Of a DNA stretch of 64,000 nt, positions 1 to 12,534 are shown piece by piece. The position numbers were made by a program, and so were the translations under genes. The notes below the pieces were generated by a model that saw nothing but the letters and a program-made list of their open reading frames with translations, was not told the DNA's origin and searched no databases. The DNA is taken from NCBI GenBank assembly GCA_025786725.1, contig JAHLTZ010000014.1:310001-374000 (forward strand). The letters are read 5' to 3'. Position 1 is the stretch's first letter, and each line of letters starts with the position of its first letter. This DNA comes from Syncephalis fuscata (taxonomy: Eukaryota > Zoopagomycota > Zoopagomycetes > Zoopagales > Piptocephalidaceae).

Positions 1-597
1 GAGCTCTACAGCACCAAGGAAATTTGTCCATAATGTTTGAGTCCAGGCCGCCATAGTAAGATTTTCGGACAACGCAAGAGTAGCCAAACCCGCGTTGTTT
101 ATCAGAGTAACCAAAGGAATGTTGAGCTCTTGTAGTCTCGACTCAACCTGTGCCCAGCCATCGGCTATAGTTTCTTCAGTTGATAAATCCATAATAATTG
201 GAATAATACTGCCATGGGAAGTAGTGGTTGCGTCAGCAGTATTTTGGCGGATTAATTCAAAATCCTCTGCTAAAGCGGCGCCGTGCGCCTTCTGCCGCAC
301 ACCTGCCAGTACTGTATAGCCTTGCTGGGCCAATGCCAATGCTGTCTCGCGTCCAATGCCGGTGCTAGTGCCAGTAATAAGCACAGCCGGGTGGTATTGC
401 GGCGTTGGCAGATGTACGGTATATGCGGTTGTCCATCCAATAGTCACTAGTCCTCTCCAGACGATATCATGGATGTATAATAGACCCAGCTGCAAAAAGC
501 GTGCCATAGCAGTAAACACGACCTGAGACCTACGCCATCGATATCTCATATCATCGAGAAACTGTTGAAACTGTTGGTGGCAATCGGCTGAAGTCAT
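1..597 (-). CDS. Short-chain dehydrogenase/reductase, 3' part outside the window
   Basis: The minus frame is open from an ATG at 597 to the window edge (199 codons), so the protein is truncated by the window. A hydrophobic segment near residues 30-60 (ARFLQLGLLYIHDIV onward) could anchor it to a membrane. It is followed by a Rossmann fold with the cofactor motif TGTSTGIG (about residues 75-82) and the SDR motif NNAG (about 167-170). This order is typical of classical SDRs of the retinol/steroid/hydroxybutyrate dehydrogenase type. The catalytic YxxxK lies beyond the edge, so the substrate cannot be judged. No intron is seen in the visible part. The family is sure and the substrate is unknown. 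Confidence 0.85.
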   Translation of the reverse strand, partial: MTSADCHQQFQQFLDDMRYRWRRSQVVFTAMARFLQLGLLYIHDIVWRGLVTIGWTTAYTVHLPTPQYHPAVLITGTSTGIGRETALALAQQGYTVLAGVRQKAHGAALAEDFELIRQNTADATTTSHGSIIPIIMDLSTEETIADGWAQVESRLQELNIPLVTLINNAGLATLALSENLTMAAWTQTLWTNFLGAVEL

Positions 598-1200
598 TGT
601 AAAAAGTAAAGATCCAAAACAAGAACTGGCATGGCTCATGCTTTTTTGTAGTTATCACTAGGACTTTGAAATCTGAGCAATAATGGTGGCCGTTTTCAAT
701 TCGCAGAGTCTGCCAAGAATAGTGCCACTCTGCCAGTTTTAGAATATGCTACGATCACGTTGTTATTCTTCCCACTGTGGAACTGCAAACGTAATTCTTT
801 TACGATAATTGATCATTTGTTTTTGCACCACCACATTTATTAGAGATAAATGTACTTGTTATTATAAGTTATCTTAGTATTGGAGTGTCATTAAATTATT
901 AGATTTTATTAGTTTAGCTTTAAGAGAAGTAGCCGAATTATTATGAAAACAAAAATTACAGCTTATTGAAGGCAGCGTATAACAATTTCTGCTTCATGCT
1001 TTGAACGCTGTTTATTGTACAGACAATTCTTAACTGGTTCTGCATAGACATTGTTTGAAATACCAATAGTTTTACAGCACGTGTCATTGCTATGCCTAGA
1101 AGTAATGTCTTGTAAATTCAATAAATACATTCTTTTTGTGTTAACAGTCATAATATCATGTTGAATTCACACATGCACCAATCAGTATAGTCCATAGTTC
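598..1200. other. Intergenic desert upstream of the SDR gene
   Basis: AT-rich sequence with no convincing gene. The first 150 bases probably hold the promoter of the leftward SDR gene. A 62-codon minus frame at 963-1151 has no recognisable features and is not supported as a gene. Confidence 0.5.
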
Positions 1201-2130
1201 AACGAACTATAAATAACTTGCCTATAATATTAAGTATATTTATATAAATATTATTCTAATTAACCAGACTTGCTAATGCATCGGCTCTGTGCGCTGTTTA
1301 ATATGCGTGCATCTACTAAGTGCTAGCTTAGTTGGTAAAAATAATAGCTCCTCTGTTATCACTATTTTTACAGAGTCAATATACATTTTGTCAAACTGTC
1401 GAATTGTGTATCAAAAAATACAGCCTGATATGTACATTTTGTTATATATATATATATTAAATGATAACATTACCATGTCAAAAGTGTAATTGCAAAACAG
1501 GTTGAAGCAGGATTTGGACATCATTCTATTAGATTATTAATATATTGGTATATCCATGCTTTAAATTATTATATGGATGTAATGTTATCGGTTTACATTG
1601 CACATCAATGGTATAATTTATACAACACAACATATTGATATTTCTACAAAAGTATAGAGTTAAATATCCCACAAATTACACACAATTAACTAGCGGTATT
1701 ATTATCCCACTTTAGTTTCTGCTAAATACTCACTACTATCCATTTTATATTATCACACTGCTTTCTAGTCTACTTGTTTGTCTTAACAAATCAATATCAT
1801 CATGGAGCTTTCTATTGTTGTCGTATGTATCACTATTGTGGCTTTGATAGCCGCTACAGCCATGGTGGATGTTAAACTAGCTTTAAACCGTTGCGGTATT
1901 TTGTAACCGCAATAATTAACTATTCATTTAATTAAATACTATCATACTAACAGGTTAACATTGATAGACTGTAAGTGCCCTCGCATACTATTTAAATATG
2001 CGCTAAACATATAATGTACAGCATATATGGCAATAATTTATACTAAAATTTAGTAAGTGAGGTTTTATATTATTGGTTTATATACAGATTATTGGGATAT
2101 ATTAGATATATTTATGAACAGTATTAGAAA
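1200..2130 (+). repeat. Dispersed element family 1, copy A (micro-exon gene cassette, shortened)
   Basis: By eye this stretch aligns with copy B (26.1-27.7 kb, plus) and copy C (33.3-35.6 kb, minus). Shared blocks include the upstream text around 1580-1640 (GGTTTACATTGCACATCAAT against GGTTTACACTGTACATCAAT in copy C), the pre-ATG block AACAAATCAATATCA, the 94-nt first exon, and one or two GTAAGTG units 82 bp apart (1971 and 2053). The microexon array is much shorter than in copy C. The boundaries are approximate. Confidence 0.7.
1802..1906 (+). CDS. Small secreted peptide, family 1 member A (first exon 1802-1895)
   Basis: An ATG at 1802 opens a frame starting MELSIVVVCITIVALIAAT, a typical signal peptide. 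Unspliced it stops at 1906 after 34 residues. By comparison with copies B and C, the first exon should end at 1895 (94 nt in all three copies) at a GTATTT donor. The next acceptor is TTGATAG at 1961-1967, then a 3-nt exon ACT (1968-1970), then donor GTAAGTG at 1971. The following unit, with its donor at 2053, has lost its AG acceptor. A terminal-exon-like acceptor (GAACAG) lies at 2116-2121, but no immediate stop follows it in frame. The copy is therefore shortened or decaying. The function is unknown. Confidence 0.5.
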   Translation: MELSIVVVCITIVALIAATAMVDVKLALNRCGIL

Positions 2131-2529
2131 CTTTTGTTTATTATATACATTTCATTGTTTCATATAAATAAATACGCTTTCTATTTTTTAGCTATGTTTA
2201 AATATGAGTATTGGATATTTATGATAACAAATAGTTTATTTAATACGATAAACAAACAACAAATCATCCAATTACTCAATACGAACAATAGTAAACAAAT
2301 AAAAATTCAATCGGATTCGATGGGGATTGAAATCTTTTATTTTAATTGGTGTTTAGTCCATCACATCCAGCTGCTCCGCGTCTATAAGCGCGTCTTCTTT
2401 TCTCGTTTGACATAACAGCAAAGTTTTCGACTTGATCGTCTTTGTTGTTATTATTTTCGTTAGTACGACAGCCGCTTCTGTTGCTAGTTGCGAGGTGACA
2501 GTCAACGATAAACTTATCAACCGGGCATA

Positions 2530-5500
2530 ATGACAATGGCTTCCGCTGAACCGATCGAGGTGGCGGCAAAACTTTTGGATTCCTACTTGGAACGAGATCA
2601 AAAGTTTCCAGAACTTGCAGATCTTATACTTGGTAGGTGGACAGCCTACCGGCAAATACTGAATAGAACGTTTAAGCTTATTGGCAATTGGTTGGAGTTT
2701 AGGTAGTTCGTCATCGAGCTATACAAGTGTGCCTCGTAATCTACCGTTATATCAAAAACATCGGTTTATTGCTTTGCCGGATGCTTTGTTTGAGCAATAC
2801 GATTGTAAGTAATATAGCGAGAATATAGCCAGTTATTACAGATACTGACATATATTACGAACAATTCGCTATGCTAGTATTGCAGTGTCGTAACTTTACC
2901 GGTATATTTCCAGATATTCGCTGTGCCTGGTTTACTCTTGACCATCGCTTATTTATTTGGAACTACGAAAATGGGTATGTCATTTAGCATAAACTATATA
3001 TTACTATATATCAACTGACTATAATCTAACAAATTAAAGCAATGATTTCTATGCATTCGAGGAACAAGAACAGCTAATTGTAAGCGTGGGATTGGTTAAA
3101 CCACGACCAGGTAATTTAGATTGAGTGGTATTTATTAGTTATACTAAACATTTGTTTATATTAAAGGCATTTTCCAAGACACAATTGAACATCTACTTGT
3201 TGTAACGACGGCATTGGAGATATTCTTGCTAGGCATATCAATTGGATCAAATACGCCCACTGGACAGAGTGAAGTCGTATTCTACGTTACAAAGATGTCT
3301 ATCCCATCCGACAATATTATTATGACGGATATTGTAGGCACCAAGAGTGGAAGAATATTCACTTGTGGCAGTGATGGTCATGTATATGAACTTTGTTATG
3401 GCGTAAGTAGCGATAAATACTTGATATACATATATTAAGTATTGTTGTTGTTGTTATTATTATTATTGACTCTAATGTAATATTGAGATAGAATGATGGC
3501 TGGATTACACGTGGATTCCACAAGATTAATCTTACATTGCCAGTATATACTCATTTTGTTCCAACATTTCTGCCTTTCTTTTCAACAACACGTTCAGATC
3601 CAATTGAACATATTGTTTTGGATAATTCACGCCACTTACTTTACGGATTGACTCAAAACAGCAATATTGATGTGTTCAGTCTCGGGCCAGACGGTCAACA
3701 ATTCCATCATGTTTATACATGTACGGAAATACCGCAAGTGGCCGCTTCTTTGTGTCCTTCACTAGCCTATGATACCAAATCATTGCAACTGGTTTCAATT
3801 CATCCTGTAACCATCCTAGAATCATCGACTATTTATCTAATGGGTGTCACGGTTAATGGTGAGTTAATATAAACATACAAAAGAGTTGGCAATGATAGCT
3901 AATGATCTGTTGTACAGGCTGCCGCCTTTACTTTGCTTCTCAGACCCATTATAATCCAGTGAGCATGGGCACTGCTTCTGTATCATATGTGCCAGATGCT
4001 CTACGTCTTGTTCACGTCCGACTTCCTCCCGTTTCGCAGTTTAGTCAATCTGATATTTCGGCAACTGCTGTCGAGTTCCAGTTGGCCTCATTAACTGTGC
4101 ATGCCGCCGATTGTAGCAGCGATGTCTTTCTTGCTTCTCACACTGCATCTAATGACATCGATCAATTGGTGTGCACATCATTGGATGTAGGGGCCATTGG
4201 TAAAAATGCAGCCATTGTAAGTAGATTATAATAGAATTAGTTTAGTAAGTAATATTTACACTAATGATATTTAAACTGTAGAGCTCTTCGATGAAAATGT
4301 CTGAATTACACTCAGTTATTCCAGTAGATGGTAAAACATCGGCTATTGCTGAAATTCATTCCAGTGGTAAATCACTTGATGAATTTGAAGGTGTTGCTAT
4401 GAGAGCACGTAAAAGCAATGAACTTGCTACACAGCTTATTTCTGAACCACGACAATTTATTGTTTTAACAAACGCCGGTGTTAATTTAATCTCTAAAAGC
4501 CGTCCTATCGATCAGCTAAGATGGATTCTAAGTGGATTTGCACCTCAAAGCGCTGAAATGAAACAATTTATCGATATGTATGGTGCCAGCGAGATTTGCA
4601 GTATGTGTTTGATGATTTGCTGTAATACATTCGGCTACGATGGTGGTCGTAAAGACACAGCAATACAAATGGCATCTCGTGTATTCTTTGAAGCAGGTGG
4701 CACGCCACGCTTCCAAGAAACTATTATCGCCGGTGGTGATAATAGCGTGGGACGGGCTCTTTCCTCGCCCACTGTCATTTATAGTGGAAAACATGATGGT
4801 ATTGCACTAGCCATTATACGTCTATTACGTCCGATCTGGCATACTAAATTAATAAGGTAACGTTAATTATGATGATATTTTACTATAGTAACTAACTAAG
4901 CATTATATCAGTCCAAGTAACGATGTAGCCATTCCTGAGTCGATACTTTTACAGATCCAACAAGGACTTGTTTACATTCGCCAATTTATGACTCAGTACG
5001 TCTATAGCCTATGAATGTATAGATATGCTTAGATGGCTAACAATTATTACTAGTAATCTACATGGTATTGAAAAGCCACATTTGGCATTACAAGGTATAA
5101 CCGATATTACTAAACTTAACGCAGAACACCGTGCACTAGAGGTAAGCAGTATAGAATATTAGATAGATTAACTATTATATATTAATTATTATATATATAT
5201 ATATATGTGTGTGTGTGATTTATTAGACGGAACGACAATCTTTACTTGCTATGAAACAATTATTAACTCAAGCCATTGAAGCCATTTCATTTTTACAATT
5301 CCTTCGTCAACGCAAACTTTCTGAAAAAGTGGCACAGTAAGTATATGATAACCATTGTTTTGACTGATTAATATATATATATATGTGTGTGTGTGTGTGT
5401 TATATCCATAGACTTGCACCTAGCAGTAAAAATGATCTAGTAGAGTTGACTTTCAGATCATTGTTAGCTGGCAATCATCGATTGGCATTATGTCAAGAGT

Positions 5501-5952
5501 TAATTTTAACTATTATCGATCAGTCAGGAGGACGCAGTGTAAGTCAACAGCATACATAGATATGTACTATCCATAACTGTAAATCATTTAGTTGGAAAGT
5601 ATTAGCGAAGTGTTACGTGAGCGTTGTCCACACTTTTGCAGTGGCGATAATCTTGTCCTGTTCCAGGTAAGTTATTTAAAGAATTTTTATATTATATTTG
5701 ACATGCTCGTTATGTATATATTACAGGCACAAGAATGTCTAAGACAAGCAAGTATTGCATCAACTGCTGGTGAAATTGAAAAGAATCTTAAAGAAGCGCT
5801 TCGGTAATTGAATACTAATAAGTGGATGTATAGCATTAATAATCTATTACTGTTATATAGATTGTACAACAGTATTCCCAATGTTCCAAGTAAAGCAAAG
5901 ATTATCAAAGTAGCCAATATATTTAAAGAATTTGGATTTTACAACGGTATGT

Positions 5953-5983
<31 letters not shown>

Positions 5984-7754
5984 CGTAGATTACACATATA
6001 TTCATTTTTAATATTTAATTATAGGTGCTGTTGAATTTGCATTGGCATGTGCTGCATTTAATCCAACCTTATCCTTGGAGGCAAATAAAGAACGACGCAG
6101 CGATTGTTATCAAGTGGCTATTGAAGCTTTGTTTGCAGCACAAACTCGATTTGGAAAAGGTTAGTATTTGGCTTAATAATAGCATTAGTAAATTAATAAA
6201 ACATTAGATATCGAGGATTTCTTGTCATTGGTATTATCAAGAGCTTTGGCTTCTAAGGATGAAGCATTCCACTTTGCACTTTATGATTGGTATATGAATC
6301 ATAGATATCTGGATCTTTTTACTCGCGTAAGTAACAAGAGCTTAATGAATATAGCAAGTATTGACACAGCCATTGTATAGATTGACAGCGCCTACATGGA
6401 GACTTATTTGGCACAAGGAGATTCGTTGGAAAAGCTGGATTTGCTATGGCAGTATTATATTCGGCATAATGAGTTCTCAAAGGCATCTCGTCTACAAGAG
6501 CAACTAGCCACTACAACCGAGTAAGTAGAACAATTATTAGTAGCATTAATAATATACTTAACCGCAATCATAGATATGATATATCATTAGATAAACGTGT
6601 TGAATATCTATCTCGATCCATTGCCAATGGCCGTAGTGCACTAGATGGGCGTGATCGCGAGGAATCTGAGCGTTTACGTGAGATTCAAGAAAAGTTGGAG
6701 GTAGTTCATTGTATGAAATAATAACTAAATTAATTAACTAGTTGTATTATAAACTAGGTGGCACAAATTCAAGTATCTTTGGTAAAACAGTTGATAGAAA
6801 TCGGTCAGACTACAGCAGCGCAAGAGTTACAAGGCCAATTAAAGGATTTGAATGATGTAATTACCATATCTAATACTAATTAATTAATAGCTAACTAAAA
6901 TAACCATTATTATTGTTGTTGTTATTATTAGTTATTCCATCACTATGCTAAACGATTTAATCTATTTGAGTGCCAATTAATGATATTTAGTATGGCAGGT
7001 TACAGCGAATCAGGCTCGATTCAAACTATTTGGCGCCGACTATTACAAGAAAGTAAGTTAAATAATATATATACACATATATTAAACTAATGTAACAATA
7101 AATAGTTACCGATGAATATGCAGGTCAAATAAACGTACATTTATTAGTGGCTCGTCGAGTTGGTGAACTGGCCGAAAGGTTTTCACATTATGATTTTGTT
7201 TTTCCATTGGGTAAGTAATATCAACTAGTATTAATAGATGACTTATCGTTTATTAGATGCCATTTGTGATTTTCTTGGTCAGTTGGCCTATTCAAACCGT
7301 CATGATGCATCGTCATCATCCATGACCCCATGGATGGCAGAATCGTTAATTGAAGCACGTATTTCACCTAAATCTATATTTTCAGCCTTTAATCAATTGA
7401 TTGAAGATAAGGTGTGTATTATCCATTTGATACTAATGTTAGTATTAATTGTATTATTATTCTTGGTGTTTAGCCAAATCCATGGCATGAAGCTAGCCGA
7501 CTACGATATCTATTATCCGAAATTTGTACTCTACTAGAACTATGGCTACCTCTAGTCATCTCTGGTCATCAGTAAGTGTCATTAAACAAATTAGATCATT
7601 GTATTAATACGGCATCTGTAATAGATCGGACTTCCCGGCAGCATGGATTGACGAGATGTTGAATCAATATTTACTTACAGTTAATACTTTGCAAGCACCT
7701 CGACTGGCCGATACACTACAACAACTTCAGCGACGTATTCGCACTTTATTTTAA
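2530..7754 (+). CDS. NUP155: Nucleoporin Nup155/Nup170 family, inner-ring scaffold of the nuclear pore
   Basis: The start ATG at 2530 gives MTMASAEPIEVAAKLLDSYL, matching the N-terminus of Nup155 homologues. The next exons read LPLYQKHRFIALPDALFEQY and then FTGIFPDIRCAWFTLDHRLF, the conserved beginning of the beta-propeller. An alpha-solenoid follows to the TAA at 7752-7754. I count about 25 exons, for example 2530-2632, 2703-2804, 2878-2974, 3040-3110, 3167-3402, 3492-3858, 3918-4216, 4282-4856 and finally 7625-7754. Nearly all introns are 50-80 nt with GTAAGT-like donors. The protein should be about 1300 residues, normal for the family. No frameshift was noticed. It converges with the SUMO protease, and the two stop codons are only about 20 bp apart. 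Confidence 0.93.
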
Positions 7755-7773
7755 ATTACACATTGGTTTATTG

Positions 7774-10740
7774 TTAAGAAAGAATGCGAATGAATAATAA
7801 AAGGGAAAGACACAGAGATACAATGAATTCAAAGAAATATATGATATTAAGTTGAGTTGGTCGACGGTCCAATAGCTTTCCCGATAGTATTTCATAAGTC
7901 ATTATAGCTCGAATATGTTTCATGTTTTTTTGACTAAAATCAAATGGTTCTGCACGGCTTGCGTATTCGGCAAATGTGCAGGCAAATACCCACAGTCATA
8001 GCCATTAGCCTGACCTGGAATATCCTATCATATTTATTAGATTAATATAGTGCAATATCAATAGAGCTACTTGCCTTGGCTTCATAATCTTGCCAGCCAC
8101 TTTGATCAAATGAACACTTTTTCTTATCAAGCGATTCTTGTTCGAGATAATCACGTAATAACTAATATAGCATAAATATTAGTCAATTAATCATATTATA
8201 GTAATATATATACTTGCAGTAAAACAACGGCGATTACTACCAAATAATGAGTCATAATATTCAATACGCTTTTTACGAAAGTTAATTATTGCACAGCACC
8301 AATGAACACCCAAATGTACAGGTATAATAAGAAAATCCTTGGAGAAAATGTCCACCTAATTGATGATGGATGAGTATAAGCTATAGATATACGGCTACGG
8401 TTAATTACTTACCCGTTTGGTCCATCGTCGTATTCGGGCGTAACCTGAATCGGCCAGTGTAGAATAGAAAAATGTGTTATAACAATGGATTTTGGGTCTT
8501 TTTTCATCATTAGCCGCTCGTTCCATTAACAATTGTGTATAAAAGTTTATAACCTATTACAATTAGATATCTATATCTATATCTATATCTATATATGTTT
8601 GTCTATATTTATTAGAGTTACCTCGTCGTTTAACCATTGCTTATCACGTAATGTGCGAATATCATTACAGCCAATAACCATATTAAACTTATCAACAATA
8701 GAACCTTTTGCCTCTTGTAATGCCCATTTAACCTATTATTTAATTAATAATTAGAATAGTTAAATATTTATAAACAAATATACAAATTACCTTTTTTTGC
8801 ATTATATCATCTAAAGTGGGGATATTGCTTGGATGCTATAACAATTATTATTATTATTAAATAGTAACCTATTCATCTTGTAATGACTTGCCGGTTCTTT
8901 ATCACGTCGTAGTTTCTCGACCTAATCAATAGTTATTATCTTATAACATAATTGTTCAGTAGATTAATACCTGATCATCTAGATTCGTATCACGAGCGTG
9001 TAGCCGATCAAAGTAAGGCGTAGTAGCTCGAGTGGGTAATGGTGATTTACTAATAAACAATACATGTTATTTAATTGATACCATATATATATATGTATAT
9101 ATGTATATATATTTGAATCTATTTACCTGGCTAGTACATCTTTAATACGCTGTGATATATCGGCACATATTTGTTTATCGGCAGTAATAGACGGTGTTAA
9201 TCGAGGCTATCATTAATAATACACCATTAATAATTGTGTTAAAAGTTAATGCCACTATTACCTTGGGCGTAATCATTAGGGATGATAGTCCTATTGTACT
9301 AGTAGTACTACTAACTGATGCAGATCGAAAAGATCTTGCTGAAAGACTTGGTGATGCTCGTTCATAAATACTAGAATACGGAGATTGTTCTATCAATTAA
9401 ATTTAATTAACTATCACAATATTTGTATATAATAATCACAAACCTCGTTGTCGTGTACTTTCTGCCAATTGAGATGATGTAGAAAATACTTGTTGTGCGT
9501 ATCTTAATAATCCTATTTAATAATTAATTAATTAATTAATAGTTATTACTATATTACCTTCTCTATCAAATCCTGCTTCAAGTAATTCATCTTTGCCTTA
9601 ATATAAAAGTTAGATATTATATCATTTGTCATTATATCTTGTTCTATTATTACCCTTTGATGATTCTACTTGACTAAAAGTCCGCCTTTGTAATTCAATC
9701 ATTTCTGCCAATCCTTGTCGTCGTTTTTGTTCATTCTAATATATATATATGTATATGTATGTATGTATGAATTAGTATAATTTAATATAATTAAATCAAT
9801 TTAAAAATAACTACCTGGCGATGAAATAAACCTTTACGCTTTGGTCCTCGTAATAATGGCGTTTTACTTATTCTACCTTGACTTGTAGTACTACTGTTCA
9901 TACCAGTACGATCACTATAAGCACTTTTAAACCATCTTGTATGATGTTGTGGCAGAGTAGATGTTTCAATAGGTCGTTTATATTGATCTATCGGTGTCTT
10001 AAGTGACGATGAGGCCATTGGTAACGATGTTGTGTTCATTGTAGATCGAGATCCATGTGATCGTGTCAACAAGGTATCATTCAATTCATAGGCCTTACGC
10101 TTAATAGTCGGTATATTTGTTGCAGTATTTAATATCGGTGTATTCACTATGAAATATATACATATAATAAATCAATCAATCGATCAATCATATTGTATTA
10201 TATTATTGTATTGGTTATTATTCCGTTCTATTTTATATGTAATAATAACAGGGGTAGAAATACCTAAATATCGATCCGGTAACTTTGTCTTTTCAATAGA
10301 GCGGAATAATGGACGTACAGTATTCTGACTATTACTGGCTTCTATAGGCTGTAGTTGAGCTTTTGTCAAGTCACGATCACTAGTGGTATATAAGCCTTTA
10401 GACGAGAGTGGTTTACTTTTAAGCGGTAATGATTCCTGATTCGTACTAGACTCTGACGCTGTCTCTATCTCTTCTAGCGACCAGTTGTCTTATTTGGCAT
10501 TGTACTAAATAGCGTGTAGTGTCTGTCGCTACTAGCGCTGTTATGGTCACGGCGGCGATGTAGTGACGTATTATCGGTTGGGCCACCACGATTTGGTGGT
10601 GACCCTGGAAAGGCAAATTCACGTAGAAAAGTAAATAGCGAACTTGAATCTGACGTCTCTTCACGAACAATCTCGTCAGATGACGATGATCGCCCCGTAT
10701 GTCGCCGTTCTAGCGATAAACGATTACGCGACTGACTCAT
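7774..10740 (-). CDS. ULP1: SUMO-specific cysteine protease, Ulp1/SENP family (C48), with two apparent 1-base deletions
   Basis: The start at 10740 gives [17 protein letters not shown], followed by a long low-complexity Ser/Thr-rich region. The C-terminal part is a clear Ulp1 domain: [41 protein letters not shown], then the catalytic His and Asp in [14 protein letters not shown] and YYDSLFGS, and the catalytic Cys in NGYDCG. The enzyme matures SUMO and removes it from targets. The frame breaks near 10485 (AAA read as AA) and again directly after the catalytic Cys near 7990 (GGGG read as GGG). The expected continuation, [18 protein letters not shown], lies in the next frame. Two introns use GC donors (GCAAGT at 8217 and 8074). 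The last residues and the stop at 7774 assume the second shift is a sequence error. Confidence 0.88.
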
Positions 10741-10952
10741 TCGTGTTCGTGTTGACAATATTAATAGGAATTCAGTAGAGCAAATGAGAATAGAGTGGTT
10801 GAATAACAAACAACCGTGTTGTTATTGTATTGACTCTATGGTTGGTGGTTTAGAAACCAATCTGGTCTCTTTTTCTACCACATTGGTTTTTCTTTTTCTT
10901 TTCTTGATTTTAAACTGACGAATCTACATAAATCTTGAAACTATATGCTACA
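10741..10952. promoter_or_regulatory. Divergent promoter between the SUMO protease and HGH1
   Basis: Only 212 bp separate the two start codons, so both genes must be driven from here. Pyrimidine-rich tracts (TTTTTCTTTTTCTTTTCTTG) lie at about 10885-10905. No clear TATA box or named operator was seen. Confidence 0.55.
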
Positions 10953-12437
10953 ATGGAGAATCAACTGGCTGAGGTAAATATACGCAAGCTAAGCTAGTAT
11001 GACTAATAAGACGCAATTGATATAGTTAATAGAATTTCTACACGATCCTAAGCCTGAGGTATAGTGTTTTATGTACTGGGAGTGACTATTAACCGCTTAG
11101 TCGTCTATTATAGGTTCGCCAACTGGCTATTCATCATATAGTCGGTTTTACTGGTGCTAGTGCCAATTGTTTAGGCTTTTTTAAAACTAACGCCAAAAAG
11201 ATCATACCCGATATGATGGCACTATGTGAAGATGATCCGGTAAGTAGCGCGATATCTCTATGCAGTATCTATGCATACACGAGTATACTAATGCAGTTAA
11301 ATTAAGGCCACTGCGCATGAATCATTGACCTCTCTTATCAATCTATCTGGTGATGAAATGCTACGCCATTATATGAATGATGCGGACTTTTTAAATCGAC
11401 TAGTAAAGATTATTACAGTATGTAAAGTATTATAGATGATAGAATTCATAGCCATACTAAACCACTATAAATGTATTATAATAAACAACTATTTAGTCGT
11501 CAGATAATGTACTAGCCGACCATGCCTGTATGTTATTGTCGAATTTGACAAAGGAAAAGACAATTGCTGTCAAGTTAATTGCTGCGGCTGTTCCTTCAGT
11601 TGAAACACTATCTGACAAATCTACCCGTGCTCTTACTCAATTACTTGAAGTATTTGTTCGTGGCAGTAATAAGATGTACAACAAGAATGCCGATTATCAT
11701 TATTTAGCAAGTGTATTCGCCAATATTACCCTCGTCAGTGATGGTAGATCCTACTTTTTTGAAGATGAAGAACAAGATGGTATGTTGCCTATTGCTAAAC
11801 TCATCTGTTTTACGGAACATCCAGCGGTTATTCGACGAGGTGGTGTTATTGTCACATTAAAGTAGGTAGTCAATTAACTATTAAACTATCATTTATTAAT
11901 TCATTATTTACAATAGAAATTGTTGTTTTGATACGGATAAACATACTATTCTATTATCTGATGAATTGGGTTTATTATCACAAATCTTGTTACCATTATG
12001 TGGACCTGAAGAATTCGATGATGATGCAAGTGTTATAAATAATACAATTAATCATCATCTTATAATGTTATTTAGGATATGGAAGGTATGCCGGATGATT
12101 TACAATATTACCAGATGACAAGGTATTTATTAATTAATAATACGTATATTATTTAATTAATACACCAATTAAATAGAAACGGGAAGCGGATGACCATTTG
12201 CGTATTACACTACTCGAAACACTCGTACTACTTACAGCGACACGATCTGGACGTGAAATGATGCGAGAACGCAAGGTTTATCCAGTTATTAGAAATCTAC
12301 ATAAAGTTGAGGCCAATGAAGATGCTCATGATGCCATTGACCGTATTGTCCAAATGATTATGCGCGATGAATCAAAGGAGCAAGAAACGAATGATACCAC
12401 CACAGAGGATAAAGAGACACTAATTACTGAAGTCTAG
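10953..12437 (+). CDS. HGH1: HGH1 family ARM/HEAT-repeat protein (eEF2 folding co-chaperone)
   Basis: The start at 10953 gives MENQLAE, then LIEFLHDPKPE and VRQLAIHHIVGFTGASANC, the opening of HGH1 proteins. Later, IRRGGVIVTLKNCCFDTDKH and LLPLCGPEEFDDD match the family core. The C-terminal DUF is seen in LLETLVLLTATRSGREMMRE. In yeast HGH1 helps the TRiC chaperonin fold eEF2. Exons: 10953-10973, 11026-11058, 11114-11239, 11307-11417, 11497-11861, 11917-12025, 12075-12122 and 12177-12437. Intron 6 has a GC donor (GCAAGT at 12026). At the last junction the frame needs one extra A near 12177, probably an under-called homopolymer. Stop TAG is at 12435-12437. Confidence 0.88.
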
Positions 12438-12534
12438 TAACGATAAGAATGATAGCCAGAGTAGGATAATAAATGCGATTTATAACAAAACATATCAATG
12501 ACTGATATAGGATGTACTAAGCATATAAAGATAA

